Positions 8,883 to 17,730 of a DNA stretch of 45,078 bases are shown here, piece after piece (position 1 is the stretch's first letter; the number at the start of each line of letters is the position of its first letter). The stretch covers positions 1 to 45,078 of the forward strand of contig CAMFKX010000009.1 of NCBI GenBank assembly GCA_945957375.1, in the 5' to 3' direction. The notes beneath the pieces are model-generated. The model ran no database searches, was not told the DNA's origin, and saw nothing but the letters and a program-made list of their open reading frames with translations. The position numbers and the translations under genes were made by a program. This stretch comes from an uncultured Roseiarcus sp. (lineage in GTDB: Bacteria; Pseudomonadota; Alphaproteobacteria; Rhizobiales; Beijerinckiaceae).

Positions 8883-10360
8883 ATGAATAAGACGGTGTCC
8901 GGCGGGCTAGCGGGCGTAGGGGCGGCGCGGACGGCTCAGTCCTTTATCGACGAGGAGCCCGTGTGGCGCGACGGCACCCGCGTGTCCATGACCCCGATGA
9001 CCGGCATGCAATGGTTAATCTGGACGCTGGCGGCCTTCGGCAAGTTCTTCGAGGGGCTTGTGGTGTTCTTGACCGGCGTCGCCCTGCCGCTGATCTCCCA
9101 GGAGTTCGGGCTCGGCAAGACGGAGCACGGCGTCATCGGCGCTGCCAGCCTGTTCGGCATCCTCGTGGGGGCGCTCGGACTTGGGGGCCTTTCCGACGTC
9201 TTCGGCCGCAAGCGGATGTTCGTGTTCGAGATGTTCCTCTTTCTCGCCTTCCTCTGCCTGCTCGTCCTCAGTCCGAACTACCCGCTGCTCGTCCTGTTCC
9301 TGTTCGGCCTCGGCGTCGCGCTCGGCTGTGACTATCCGACCGCGCATGTGATGATTTCCGAGAGCATCCCGAGTTCGGCGCGCGGCCGTCTGGTTCTCGG
9401 CGATTCGGCTTCCAGGCGCTCGGCGCACTAACCGGCACGCTGGTCGGCTATCTCGTGCTCGCGAACATTCCAGAACTCGGCGCCTGGCGCTGGATGTACG
9501 CCGTCGCCGTCGTCCCGGCGCTGATCGTCGCAGTGGCGCGCCTTTGGATCACCGAGAGCCCGCACTGGCTGCTGGCGCGCGGCCGGAGGGCCGATGCGGA
9601 AGCGCAGATGGCGCGCCTGCTCCGCCGCTCGCCGCGCTATCCTGCCGTCGTGCACCTCTGCGAGCCGAAGGAAAAAGACCCTTCCAAGGGTAATATCGCG
9701 AAGCTCTTCACTGCCAGGTATCGCCGCGCTGCGATCCTCGCCTCGGTTCCGTGGTTCCTGCAGGACCTCGGCACCTACGGCATCGGCATCTTCACGCCGA
9801 CCATTCTCGCCCGCGCCGTCGGCCACAAGGTCGAGCATGACCGCAACATCGCCGATCTGGTCAACAACGACGCCCTCGCCGCGCGCGGCTCCGCCCTGAT
9901 CGACGCCTTTCTGATCGTCGGCATCGTCGCGGCTGTGCTGCTGGTCAACCGCTTCGGCAGCATTCGCCTGCAGGTCCTCGGCTTCGTCGGATGCGCCGCC
10001 GGGCTCGCGATGGCGGCCGGCTCGTCCTGGGCGACCGGCGGCGCGCAGGTGGCGATGATCTTCGCCGGTTTCATGATCTTCAACTTCATGACCAACATGG
10101 GCCCGAACGCGCAGACCTACCTGCTGGCGGGCGAGGTGTTCCCGACCAAGGTCCGCGGCACGGGCGCGGGCTTCGCCGCCGCCTTCGCCAAGATCGGCGC
10201 AGTCGCCACCGCCTTCTTGTTCCCGATCCTGCTCGCCGACATCGGGCGCGAGGCGCTGCTGTCCATCCTGATCACGACCTCGATCCTCGGCGCCGTCGTC
10301 ACCTGGGCGTTCCGGATCGAGACGACGGGCGTAAACCTCGAAACAATCGGGGTAGAGTAA
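8883..10360 (+). pseudogene. MFS transporter (sugar/metabolite:H+ symporter type), frameshifted
   Basis: A 12-helix major facilitator transporter broken into two frames. The first part (8883-9431, about 182 residues) carries helices 1-4, the loop 2-3 signature GGLSDVFGRKRMF and SIPSSARGRLVL; translation then runs into a stop. In the neighbouring frame the sequence resumes as AFGFQALGALTGTLVGYL and continues to 10360 with WITESPHWL and the second-half motif GEVFPTKVRGTGAG. One base appears to be missing at about 9399-9404, where the codon for A in GAFGF should be. A GTG at 9455 could start the second half, but a separate gene is unlikely. The substrate is not clear. It may be a real loss of function or a sequencing error. 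Confidence 0.85.
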
Positions 10361-10552
10361 AGCGACACGACCCAGATCGCTCGGGTGCTTTCGGCGGCGG
10401 CGCTCGCCCGCCACCTGCCTCCAGCTTCGACGCCGCGGGTCGAAGCCCGGATCGCGAACCGGGATCGGCGCCGATTGACGGCGACGCCAAAGGCGCCGAA
10501 GCTGCGCCGGGCGCGCCGACTCCCGATGCGGGCGCGTCAGAGGACCGATGCC

Positions 10553-11407
10553 ATGGACTATCGCAAGACGTTTCGCGTCGAGCCCGACAGCAAGCTCAAG
10601 CTCGACAAGCTCGACTCGGCCTTCAAGGGCAAGCACGAATCGGAAGACGCAGCGAAAGCGGAGCTCCAGGCCTATGGCGAGAAGCTCTTCAAGCAGCAGA
10701 GCGTGCTCTACGCCGAGCACAAGCATTCGGTTCTGGTCGTTCTTCAGGCGCTCGACGCCGGCGGCAAGGACGGAACCATCAAGCACGTGTTCACCGTGCT
10801 CAACCCGCAGGGCGTCCATGTCGTGGGGTTCAAGCAGCCGACCTCGGAGGAGCTGGCGCACGACTTCCTGTGGCGCGTCCACCCGCATGCGCCGGCGAAG
10901 GGCTCCATCTCGATCTTCAACCGCTCGCACTACGAGGACGTGCTGGTCACCCGGGTGCACAAGCTGATCGACAAGAAGACCTGCGAGACCCGCTACAAGC
11001 GGATTCGCGACTTCGAAGCCCTGCTTGCCGAAAACGGCACGACGATCGTCAAGTTCTTCCTGCACATCAGCAAGGAGGAGCAGCTCGCCCGCTTCGCCCA
11101 GCGCCTCGAGGACCCGCGGCGGAACTGGAAGATCAGCGAGTCGGACTATTCCGAGCGCGACCTGTGGGACAAGTACATCGAGGCGTTCGAGGACGCGATG
11201 ACCGCCACCAGCACCGGGGCCGCGCCCTGGTACGTCATTCCGTCGAACCACAAATGGTTCCGCAATCTCGCCGTGTCGCAGATCATGGCCGACACGATGG
11301 AGGACCTGAAGCTCGCCTACCCGAAACCGACGGTGAACCTCGACGACATCCGGCGCAAATACCACGCCGCCCTTCAGGAGGAGAAGAACGGCAAGAACAA
11401 GAAGTAA
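10553..11407 (+). CDS. ppk2: Polyphosphate kinase 2 family protein
   Basis: PPK2-type nucleotide phosphotransferase that uses polyphosphate to phosphorylate nucleoside mono- or diphosphates. The 284-residue single-domain protein has Walker A (QALDAGGKDGTIKH, about 66-79), the FNRSHYEDVLVTRVH segment, the lid region with HISKEEQLARFAQRLEDP, and the conserved SNHKWFRNLAVSQI. The ATG at 10553 follows CAGAGGACC, and the family similarity begins about ten residues later. It lies 192 bp after the MFS gene and 128 bp before the ABC exporter; no coupling is seen. Length and motifs suggest a one-domain class I or III enzyme; nucleotide preference cannot be told from sequence alone. Confidence 0.92.
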   Translation: MDYRKTFRVEPDSKLKLDKLDSAFKGKHESEDAAKAELQAYGEKLFKQQSVLYAEHKHSVLVVLQALDAGGKDGTIKHVFTVLNPQGVHVVGFKQPTSEELAHDFLWRVHPHAPAKGSISIFNRSHYEDVLVTRVHKLIDKKTCETRYKRIRDFEALLAENGTTIVKFFLHISKEEQLARFAQRLEDPRRNWKISESDYSERDLWDKYIEAFEDAMTATSTGAAPWYVIPSNHKWFRNLAVSQIMADTMEDLKLAYPKPTVNLDDIRRKYHAALQEEKNGKNKK

Positions 11408-11535
11408 CGACGAAGGCGTTTGCGGACGTTTCCCTTCGGCCGGCCTCAGTGGTATGAAGTCACCCCGTCGGGCGCGGACAGGCCGCCCCGTTGGGAACAG
11501 GTGCCACGAGTCGGGCGCCGCGAAGGATTGTCTCA

Positions 11536-13326
11536 TTGTCGCTCTGGCGTCGGGTCCGCGATCCCATCCTGTCGTTCCTGAACGCCCCTTCCAACGCCAC
11601 GCTGCGCCGCCTGCTGGCCGATCAGGGCGTCAAGCACTGGAAGGGCTACGTGTTCGCTTTCGGGATGATGGGCCTGATCGCGGTGACCACGGCGCTTTCG
11701 GCGTGGATCATCGGCAGGATCGTCGACAAGATCTTCGTCGGCCGCGATCTGACCGCGGTCTGGGAGATCACCGCGGCGATCATCACGATCTACGCCGTCA
11801 AGGGCTTCGCCACCTACGGCCAGCAGGTGTCGCTGTCGCGCATCGCCAACAGCATCGTCGCCGACGTCCAGACGCGGATCTTCGACAAGATGCTGCGGAT
11901 GAAGGTGTCGTATTACAGCCGATCGCATTCGTCCGAGTTCATCGCCCGGCAGGCGTTCATCGCCCAGTCGGCCAGCAGCGTGCTGAATCTGCTGATCACC
12001 ACGGTCTCGCGCGACGCGTTGACCATCGTCGGCCTGGTGGTCGTGATGGTGTCGCAGGACCCTCTGCTCTCCCTGATCGCGCTGATGTTCGTGCCGCTCG
12101 CGGCGTTCGGCGTGCGCAAGATCGGCCTGCGCGTCCGCGGCATCATGGCGACCGAGTTCCAGGGCGCCATGCAGATGATGGAGTCGCTCCAGGAGACGGC
12201 TCAGGGCGTGCGCATCGTCAAGGCGTTCACCCTCGAAAACTTCATGCGCGCTCGCCAGGGCGCGGCGATCCGGAGCTTCGAGACGGCGGCGAACAAGCTC
12301 GCCTCGGTGAGCTCGCGCACGAGCCCGATCATGGAGAGTCTCGGCGGCTTCGCGATCGCCGCGGTCGTGCTCTACAGCGGCTACACCGTCATCATCAAAG
12401 GCAACGCGCCCGGCAGCCTGTTCTCGTTCATCACCTCGGTGATCATGCTCTACGAGCCGATGAAGCGGGTGGCGCGCTTCCACGTCGACCTGTCCTCGTC
12501 GCTGTTCGGCGTAAACATGCTGTACGATTTTCTCGACGCGCCCGAGTTCGAGGAGGACCCGCCGGGCGCCGTCCCGCTAGAGGTCAAGGGCGGCCGGATC
12601 GAGTTTCGCGAGGTGGTGTTCGGCTATCGCCCAGAGGAGCGCGTGCTCCACTCGGTGAGCTTCGTCGCCGAGGCCGGCAAGACGACGGCGCTCGTCGGTC
12701 GCTCCGGCGGCGGCAAGTCCACCGTGATGAGCCTGATCCTTCGTCTCTACGACATCGAGTCCGGGACCATCCTGTGCGACGGCGTCGATATCGCGAACGC
12801 GACGCGCGAGTCGGTGCGAAGTCAGATCGGCTACGTCGCGCAGGAGAACTTTCTGTTCAAGGGATCGGTGCGCGACAACATCGCCATGGGGCGGCCTGGC
12901 GCGACCGAAGACGAAATCGTCGCCGCATCCAAGGCCGCCTACGCCCACGACTTCATCATGGACTTCGAGCGCGGCTACGACACTCCGTGCGGCGAGCATG
13001 GCATGCAACTGTCCGGCGGCCAGCGCCAGCGTATCGCGATCGCCCGCGCCTTCCTCAAGGACGCGCCGATCATCCTGCTCGACGAAGCGACCTCGGCGCT
13101 CGATTCCGAATCCGAACAGGCGATCCAGAAGGCGCTCCACACGCTGTGCGAGGGGCGCACGACCATCGTCATCGCCCACCGCCTTTCGACCGTCGCCCAG
13201 GCCGACGAGATCTGCGTCATCGATCACGGCCGGATCGTCGAGCGCGGCCGCCATCGCGACCTGCTGGCGCAGGGCCACACCTACACCCTGATCGCGCGGA
13301 CGCAGTTTCCCGCCGACGCGGCTTGA
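11536..13326 (+). CDS. ABC exporter, fused permease-ATPase (MsbA-like)
   Basis: Half-transporter with an N-terminal six-helix exporter domain and a C-terminal ATPase, expected to work as a homodimer in the inner membrane. The nucleotide-binding domain shows Walker A (GRSGGGKST), Q-loop (YVAQENFLF), signature LSGGQRQR, Walker B (IILLDEATSALD) and switch HRLSTV. I place the start at TTG 11536 (596 residues, MSLWRRVRDPILSF) because AAGGA lies eight bases upstream; a TTG at 11491 would add 15 residues. Sequence resembles MsbA/lipid exporters of alphaproteobacteria, but the substrate is inferred only. Confidence 0.9.
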   Translation: MSLWRRVRDPILSFLNAPSNATLRRLLADQGVKHWKGYVFAFGMMGLIAVTTALSAWIIGRIVDKIFVGRDLTAVWEITAAIITIYAVKGFATYGQQVSLSRIANSIVADVQTRIFDKMLRMKVSYYSRSHSSEFIARQAFIAQSASSVLNLLITTVSRDALTIVGLVVVMVSQDPLLSLIALMFVPLAAFGVRKIGLRVRGIMATEFQGAMQMMESLQETAQGVRIVKAFTLENFMRARQGAAIRSFETAANKLASVSSRTSPIMESLGGFAIAAVVLYSGYTVIIKGNAPGSLFSFITSVIMLYEPMKRVARFHVDLSSSLFGVNMLYDFLDAPEFEEDPPGAVPLEVKGGRIEFREVVFGYRPEERVLHSVSFVAEAGKTTALVGRSGGGKSTVMSLILRLYDIESGTILCDGVDIANATRESVRSQIGYVAQENFLFKGSVRDNIAMGRPGATEDEIVAASKAAYAHDFIMDFERGYDTPCGEHGMQLSGGQRQRIAIARAFLKDAPIILLDEATSALDSESEQAIQKALHTLCEGRTTIVIAHRLSTVAQADEICVIDHGRIVERGRHRDLLAQGHTYTLIARTQFPADAA

Positions 13327-13339
13327 GCGAGTCGCCCCA

Positions 13340-13552
13340 ATGCCCTTGACGCCGTCGCCGAGCGAAGACGCGCCTCCCGCGGAGGCGCAGCGGCCCGTGC
13401 CATCGCCCTGGTCGACGCCCGCGGCGCCGACGACTCCGGCCCCGAGGGCGCAACCTCCGGCGCCGCGCCGGCCGCCGGTTTCCCAGCGCCGGTTCGCCTG
13501 GGTCTTGCGCTTGCTGACGATCGCCGTTCGGATCCTGCGGTCGTCTCGTTGA
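13340..13552 (+). CDS. Possible small proline-rich protein
   Basis: A 70-codon reading frame beginning 13 bases after the ABC exporter stop. The product is rich in Pro and Ala over residues 1-48 and ends in a short hydrophobic, Arg-bounded helix (FAWVLRLLTIAVRILRSS), which could be a membrane anchor or amphipathic segment. I recognise no family. Position directly behind the exporter suggests co-transcription if it is real, but such frames are common by chance in GC-rich DNA. Confidence 0.3.
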   Translation: MPLTPSPSEDAPPAEAQRPVPSPWSTPAAPTTPAPRAQPPAPRRPPVSQRRFAWVLRLLTIAVRILRSSR

Positions 13553-13601
13553 GGCCGGCGCCCTTGGTCTCCAACCCTTTCCGCAACCACGACGCCGCCG
13601 G

Positions 13602-14444
13602 ATGACAGCGGAACTGACGAGTCTCGCCGCGACGTTGCTTCGCCTGACGGCGTGGCTGGCGATTCTCGCGGCGCTGTTCGTTCCACTCGAGCGTCTGTTC
13701 GCCCTGCATCGCCAGAAGGTGCTGCGAAAACAGATCGGCGTCGACGTCTGCTATTATTTCCTCAACGGCCTTCTCCCGGGACTGATGCTCGGCGCGCCGA
13801 TGACGGCGGTCGTGATCGTCGCCCACAAGGTCATGCCCGGCGCGATCGCGGCGATCGCCGCCTTGCCGATCTGGGCGCGCGCCGCCGCCGCCATGATCGT
13901 GGGCGAGACCGCCTATTACTGGGCGCATCGCCTGAGCCACCAGATTCCGCTTCTGTGGCGCTTCCACGCGATCCACCACAGCGCTGAGGCGATCGACTAC
14001 ATGGTCAGCGTGCGCGCCCACCCGGTCGACTTCTTCTGGTCGCGGATCGTCATGCTGACGCCGCTGTTCGCGCTCGGCCTCGTCAACCCGGTGCGCATGA
14101 GCGACGGGCTGATCCCGGCCTTCGTGCTGATCGTCGGCGGCTTCTGGGGCTTCTTCGTCCACGCCAACGTCCGCTGGCGGCTCGGGCCTTTCGAATGGCT
14201 GCTCGCCACGCCCGGCTTCCATCACTGGCACCATTCGCAAGGCCTGCAGCGCAACTGCAACTACGCCTCGATCTTCCCCTGGCTCGACCGCATCTTCGGC
14301 ACGCACCACCTTCCCGGGACGTGGCCGGCGGAATACGGCGTTCTCGAGCCGACAGCGCCGACGCTCTACGGCCAACTCCTGCAGCCCTTCCGGGAGCCGG
14401 AGGCGGCGCGAACCGTCGCCGAGCCCGCGGCGCCCAAGGCCTGA
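13602..14444 (+). CDS. Sterol desaturase / fatty acid hydroxylase family protein
   Basis: Integral membrane di-iron oxygenase of the fatty acid hydroxylase superfamily. The 280-residue protein has several hydrophobic segments and the expected histidine clusters: HRLSH (about 109-113), FHAIHHS (122, 125, 126), and FHHWHH near residue 210, which together ligate two irons. Likely reactions are hydroxylation or desaturation of a lipid or carotenoid; the actual substrate cannot be inferred. ATG at 13602 is followed at once by the first hydrophobic segment. It ends 5 bases from the 3' end of the convergent META-domain gene. Confidence 0.88.
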   Translation: MTAELTSLAATLLRLTAWLAILAALFVPLERLFALHRQKVLRKQIGVDVCYYFLNGLLPGLMLGAPMTAVVIVAHKVMPGAIAAIAALPIWARAAAAMIVGETAYYWAHRLSHQIPLLWRFHAIHHSAEAIDYMVSVRAHPVDFFWSRIVMLTPLFALGLVNPVRMSDGLIPAFVLIVGGFWGFFVHANVRWRLGPFEWLLATPGFHHWHHSQGLQRNCNYASIFPWLDRIFGTHHLPGTWPAEYGVLEPTAPTLYGQLLQPFREPEAARTVAEPAAPKA

Positions 14445-14449
14445 GACCG

Positions 14450-14848
14450 CTACTGGGTCCGCTCCAGCGTCACCGCCGCCTTGCCGTCCGCGGCGAGCAG
14501 CAGGAGCCTCCCGCCCTCGATCCGCCACGACCGGACGCCCGCGAGCGCGGCGGCGTAGGCGCGCTCGAGCCGATCGAGCGGCGGCAGGCAAGCCATTCGG
14601 GTCGAGGCCATCGGCCCGAAGGTGATCCAGTCGCCGTCGACGGCCGGCTTGCCGACCATGCGGTTGCAGCCGATCGTGGTGCTGACGCGCCCGTCAGCCG
14701 CAGCCTCGAAGGCGGTCCTGCCTGCGTCGAAGGCGTCGACGCCGCGGATGGCGGTAATCCGCCATGCGCCGGCGAGCGAAGACCCAGCGGCCAGCGCGCC
14801 CGCTCCGCCGAGCGCCGCCAACGCGACCGCTGCAACCCATGACCGCAT
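14450..14848 (-). CDS. Secreted META-domain protein (HslJ-like)
   Basis: A 132-residue exported protein with an N-terminal signal sequence (MRSWVAAVALAALGGAGAL then AAGSSLAG) followed by one META domain: LAGAWRITAIRG, TTIGCNRMVG, and ITFGPMASTRMACLPPLD, the MA(S)TRMAC stretch being the domain hallmark. Related to HslJ, a heat-inducible outer-membrane-associated protein of enterobacteria. I chose the ATG at 14848 because GGAGGAGG lies just upstream and the signal peptide starts there; the longer frame adds 26 basic residues without support. Precise role unknown. Confidence 0.85.
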   Translation of the reverse strand: MRSWVAAVALAALGGAGALAAGSSLAGAWRITAIRGVDAFDAGRTAFEAAADGRVSTTIGCNRMVGKPAVDGDWITFGPMASTRMACLPPLDRLERAYAAALAGVRSWRIEGGRLLLLAADGKAAVTLERTQ

Positions 14849-14983
14849 CGCTTCCTCCTCCACCCGGGGAGCTCGTCGGCGCAGACCACGACCCGTCCCC
14901 GATTTCAACGGCGGCGACCGTGACAAGCTCCGCGCGCCGGTCTATCCCTGCATCTGCGCCGCCTGCCGAAGACGCCCGAGTTC

Positions 14984-15784
14984 ATGCCCGGCATCCTCCC
15001 GACGTTCCTATTGTTCTGCGGCCTCTGCGCCGCGGCCGCCGCCGGGTACTGGATCAAGTCCAGCCTTCCCGAGCGGCACCGTTCACACGACGCGCTCGAA
15101 CTCGTACCGCTGACGGTCAACCTGCTCGTCACGTTCACCGCCATCGTGCTCGGCCTGCTGACGAGCTCGGTCAAGGGCAACTTCGACGCGGCCTATAACC
15201 AGCGCGGCCTGTTCGCGTCCTCGCTGATCGAGATGGATCAGTGCCTGCGCGACTACGGGCCGGCGGCCGATCCGATCCGCGCCGAACTGCGCAGCTACAC
15301 CGCCGGCGTGATCGCCAGCACCTGGCCGGACGAGACGCCGCCGCAGGGCGTTCCCTACCCTAACGGCGCCAGCGCCACGCTGACCGGGGAGAGCCACGCG
15401 CTCGGCGCGCTCATTTCCGACATCGGCCGTCAGATCCGCGCGCTCCAGCCGTCGGGCCGGCCGCAGGAGCAGGTGCAGTCGGCCTGCGCGCAGCAGCACC
15501 AGAATCTGGTGACGAACCGCTGGCGGGTGATCGAACTGACGCGGGCCTCGTTCTCCTCGGTATTCTACTGGGTGCTAGTGCTGTGGCTCGTCATCCTGTT
15601 CGTCAGCATCGGGCTCACGGCGGCGCCCAATCCGGCGACGATGATCGTGATCGTTCTGTCGTCGATCTCGATCACCTCCGCCGTGTTCGTCATCCAGGAC
15701 CTCGAGATGCCCTACGGCGGCCTGTTCGGCATTCCGAGCGCCTCGATGCGGGACGCGCTCGCGGACATGTTGCGGCCCGGCTGA
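14984..15784 (+). CDS. DUF4239 (bestrophin-like) membrane protein
   Basis: A 266-residue membrane protein with two hydrophobic segments at the N-terminus (about 4-24 and 40-62), a soluble central region of about 130 residues, and two more at the C-terminus (about 195-238). This 2+2 helix layout with LVTFTAIVLGLLTSSVKG and QRGLFASSLIEMDQCLRDYG is typical of DUF4239, which structure predictions relate to bestrophin-like channels. Function is not established. It is divergent from the META-domain gene across 135 bp and 77 bp upstream of the porin. Confidence 0.8.
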   Translation: MPGILPTFLLFCGLCAAAAAGYWIKSSLPERHRSHDALELVPLTVNLLVTFTAIVLGLLTSSVKGNFDAAYNQRGLFASSLIEMDQCLRDYGPAADPIRAELRSYTAGVIASTWPDETPPQGVPYPNGASATLTGESHALGALISDIGRQIRALQPSGRPQEQVQSACAQQHQNLVTNRWRVIELTRASFSSVFYWVLVLWLVILFVSIGLTAAPNPATMIVIVLSSISITSAVFVIQDLEMPYGGLFGIPSASMRDALADMLRPG

Positions 15785-15861
15785 GCGGGCGTCATCGCTC
15801 CGTCGCGCCGAAGCGATAGCCCCCTTGCGGTCGGCGAGCGCCGATCGGACTGGAGTTCGAC

Positions 15862-17283
15862 TTGGGTCTTCGCCGGACAGCCCCCCGCGGAGGACGGTTT
15901 CGCCGAAGCAAGGGGGCGGCCGGCGCCTTGCTGATCGCGGCAGCCTGCGTCGCTGGCCCCTCCCGCGCCGAACCTGCAGCGCGCTCCTGGGGCGTCCTCG
16001 GCGGCGACTGGCAGAGCCCGGGCGTTTTCGGCGACCTCGGCGGTCTGCGGCCGGCGCTGGCGAAATACGGCGTCACGCTGCAACTGTTCGAGGAGGCCGA
16101 GACCTTCGGCAACCTGACCGGCGGCGTCCGCCAGGGCTTCGAGGCCAACGGCGTCACGACCGCGCAATTGCAGGTGGACACGCGCCAGGCGTTCGGCCTC
16201 GCCGGCGGTCTCTTCAACGTCAGCGGGCTCCACATCTGGGGCGGCGACCTCAGCGCCAGCAACCTTCTAAACCTCCAGACGGTCAGCAGCCTCGAAGCCA
16301 ACGCCAGCCTGCGCCTCTGGGAGCTGTGGTATCAGCAGAAATTCGGCGAGACGTTCGACGTGAAGATCGGCGAGCAGAGCGTCGACGAGGAATTCATGAT
16401 CAGCCAGAACGGCGCCGTCTTCCTGAACGGCGTGATGGGCTGGCCGATGCTGCCGTCGGGGAACCTGATCGCCGGCGGCCCGGCCTATCCGCTAGCGGGG
16501 CTCGGCGTGCGCGCGCAGGCGCATCTGTCGGACGCGGTCACGCTCTTGGCCGGCGTCTTCAACGGAAGCCCGATCCCGCTCAACGCCCCGAACATCCCCA
16601 TGAGCAACCCTTACGGCGTGAGCTTTCCGCTGAACACCGGCGTCTTCGCCATCGCCGAACTGCAGTTCGCCCCCCCGGAACCCAAGGATGGCTCCGGCCC
16701 GCCGCCCGGCGCCTACAAGATCGGGGCGTGGTGGGACAGCGAGGGTTTCGACAGCCGGCAGACCGACGGCGAGGGCGCGCCGCTCGCGAGTCCGGAGAGC
16801 ACCGGAATTCCGGCGAAGAAACAGGACAATTTCGCGCTCTACGCGGTCGCCGACCAGCCCCTCTGGCGGGGACGCGAGCCCGGCCGCACGCTCAGCGCCT
16901 TCATCCGGCCGATGTTCACCACGCTTCAGGACCGCAACCTGATCAGTCTCAGCGTCAATGGCGGCTTGACCCTGCGCGGGGCCTTCGCCGGGCGCGACGG
17001 CGACACGCTCGGGCTCGGGTTCGGTTTCGCCCGTGTGACGAGCGGGGTCGCGAGCTTCGACCGGCAGATGCGGACGTTCGAGCCGGAGGTCTTTACTCCC
17101 GTCCGGACCTCGGAGACGTTCCTCGAGGCTACCTATCAGGCTCAGATCCTGCCGTCGTGGCAGATCCAGCCGGACGTCCAGTACGTCATCAATCCCGGCG
17201 CCGGCCTCGCCAATCCGGAGAAGCCGGGACAGAAGATCAAGAACGAGCTGGTGATCGGGCTGCGCACCAACGTCACGTTCTGA
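15862..17283 (+). CDS. OprB-family carbohydrate-selective porin
   Basis: Outer-membrane beta-barrel of the OprB family (sugar porins). The 473-residue precursor has a signal peptide (GAAGALLIAAACVAGPSRA, cleavage after about residue 36), a WGVLGGDWQSPGVFGDLGG start of the mature part, many amphipathic strands, and a C-terminal phenylalanine (NVTF), which is needed for BAM-dependent insertion. Motifs such as WELWYQQKFG and KIGEQSVDEEF match OprB homologues. The start is TTG at 15862 with GGAG upstream. No sugar-catabolic genes are adjacent, so its substrate is open. Confidence 0.9.
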   Translation: MGLRRTAPRGGRFRRSKGAAGALLIAAACVAGPSRAEPAARSWGVLGGDWQSPGVFGDLGGLRPALAKYGVTLQLFEEAETFGNLTGGVRQGFEANGVTTAQLQVDTRQAFGLAGGLFNVSGLHIWGGDLSASNLLNLQTVSSLEANASLRLWELWYQQKFGETFDVKIGEQSVDEEFMISQNGAVFLNGVMGWPMLPSGNLIAGGPAYPLAGLGVRAQAHLSDAVTLLAGVFNGSPIPLNAPNIPMSNPYGVSFPLNTGVFAIAELQFAPPEPKDGSGPPPGAYKIGAWWDSEGFDSRQTDGEGAPLASPESTGIPAKKQDNFALYAVADQPLWRGREPGRTLSAFIRPMFTTLQDRNLISLSVNGGLTLRGAFAGRDGDTLGLGFGFARVTSGVASFDRQMRTFEPEVFTPVRTSETFLEATYQAQILPSWQIQPDVQYVINPGAGLANPEKPGQKIKNELVIGLRTNVTF

Positions 17284-17344
17284 GGCGCGGCGGCGAGCCC
17301 GGCGCCGTGCGCGCCGGCTTCGGCCCGACCGCGCGGGCAGCCCC

Positions 17345-17662
17345 TCAGAACGGCCGCTTGCCGGCGACGACCTCGGCGAACATCACCCAGTCGCCCATCA
17401 GACTCCATAGCGGATAGGTGAAGGTCGCCGGCCGGTTCTTCTCGAACACGAAATGGCCGATCCAAGCGAAGCCGTAGCCGATCACCGGCATGAACAGCAG
17501 CAGCCACGGATTGCGGCCGAGAATCGCCGCGGCCAACGCGACCAGCACGAGCGCGCTGCCCACGACATGCAGCCGCCGGCAGGCGACGTTGCGATGCTCG
17601 CGGAGATAGAACGGGTAGAACTCCCGGAAGGTTTCGAACCGCTTCGCTTCCGACTTGCTCAT
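17345..17662 (-). CDS. Mpo1-like (DUF962) membrane protein
   Basis: A 105-residue protein of the DUF962/Mpo1 family. Yeast Mpo1 is an iron-dependent dioxygenase in phytosphingosine degradation; bacterial members are less well studied. It contains FREFYPFYLREHRN, CRRLHVVGSALVL, two hydrophobic segments (about 33-62), and GFAWIGHFVFEKNRPATF; the histidines in EHRN, RLHVVG and IGHF are the family's metal-ligand candidates. ATG at 17662 matches the family N-terminus. It lies 68 bp downstream of the RsmB-like gene on the same strand, with a palindromic element between them. Confidence 0.88.
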   Translation of the reverse strand: MSKSEAKRFETFREFYPFYLREHRNVACRRLHVVGSALVLVALAAAILGRNPWLLLFMPVIGYGFAWIGHFVFEKNRPATFTYPLWSLMGDWVMFAEVVAGKRPF

Positions 17663-17690
17663 GGCGCGACTCCTCGACTGCCGCCACCGG

Positions 17691-17719
17691 CCCTCTCCCT
17701 GATCTTCGCGGGGAGAGGG
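17691..17719. repeat. Palindromic intergenic element
   Basis: CCCTCTCCC (17691-17699) and GGGAGAGGG (17711-17719) form a 9-base stem around an 11-base loop containing CTTCGCG. It lies between the RsmB-like and Mpo1-like genes and resembles the short palindromes at 19072-19244, suggesting one dispersed repeat family. Confidence 0.55.
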
Positions 17720-17730
17720 GATTGTTCCCC

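Noticed and set aside
9455-10360. Separate transporter gene starting at GTG 9455
   Set aside because: It would begin inside an MFS helix, and the missing residues are encoded continuously upstream in the same frame; a frameshifted single gene explains it better.
17297-17320. Hairpin after the porin gene as terminator
   Set aside because: Only a 7-base stem with a two-T tail in GC-rich DNA; too weak to call.
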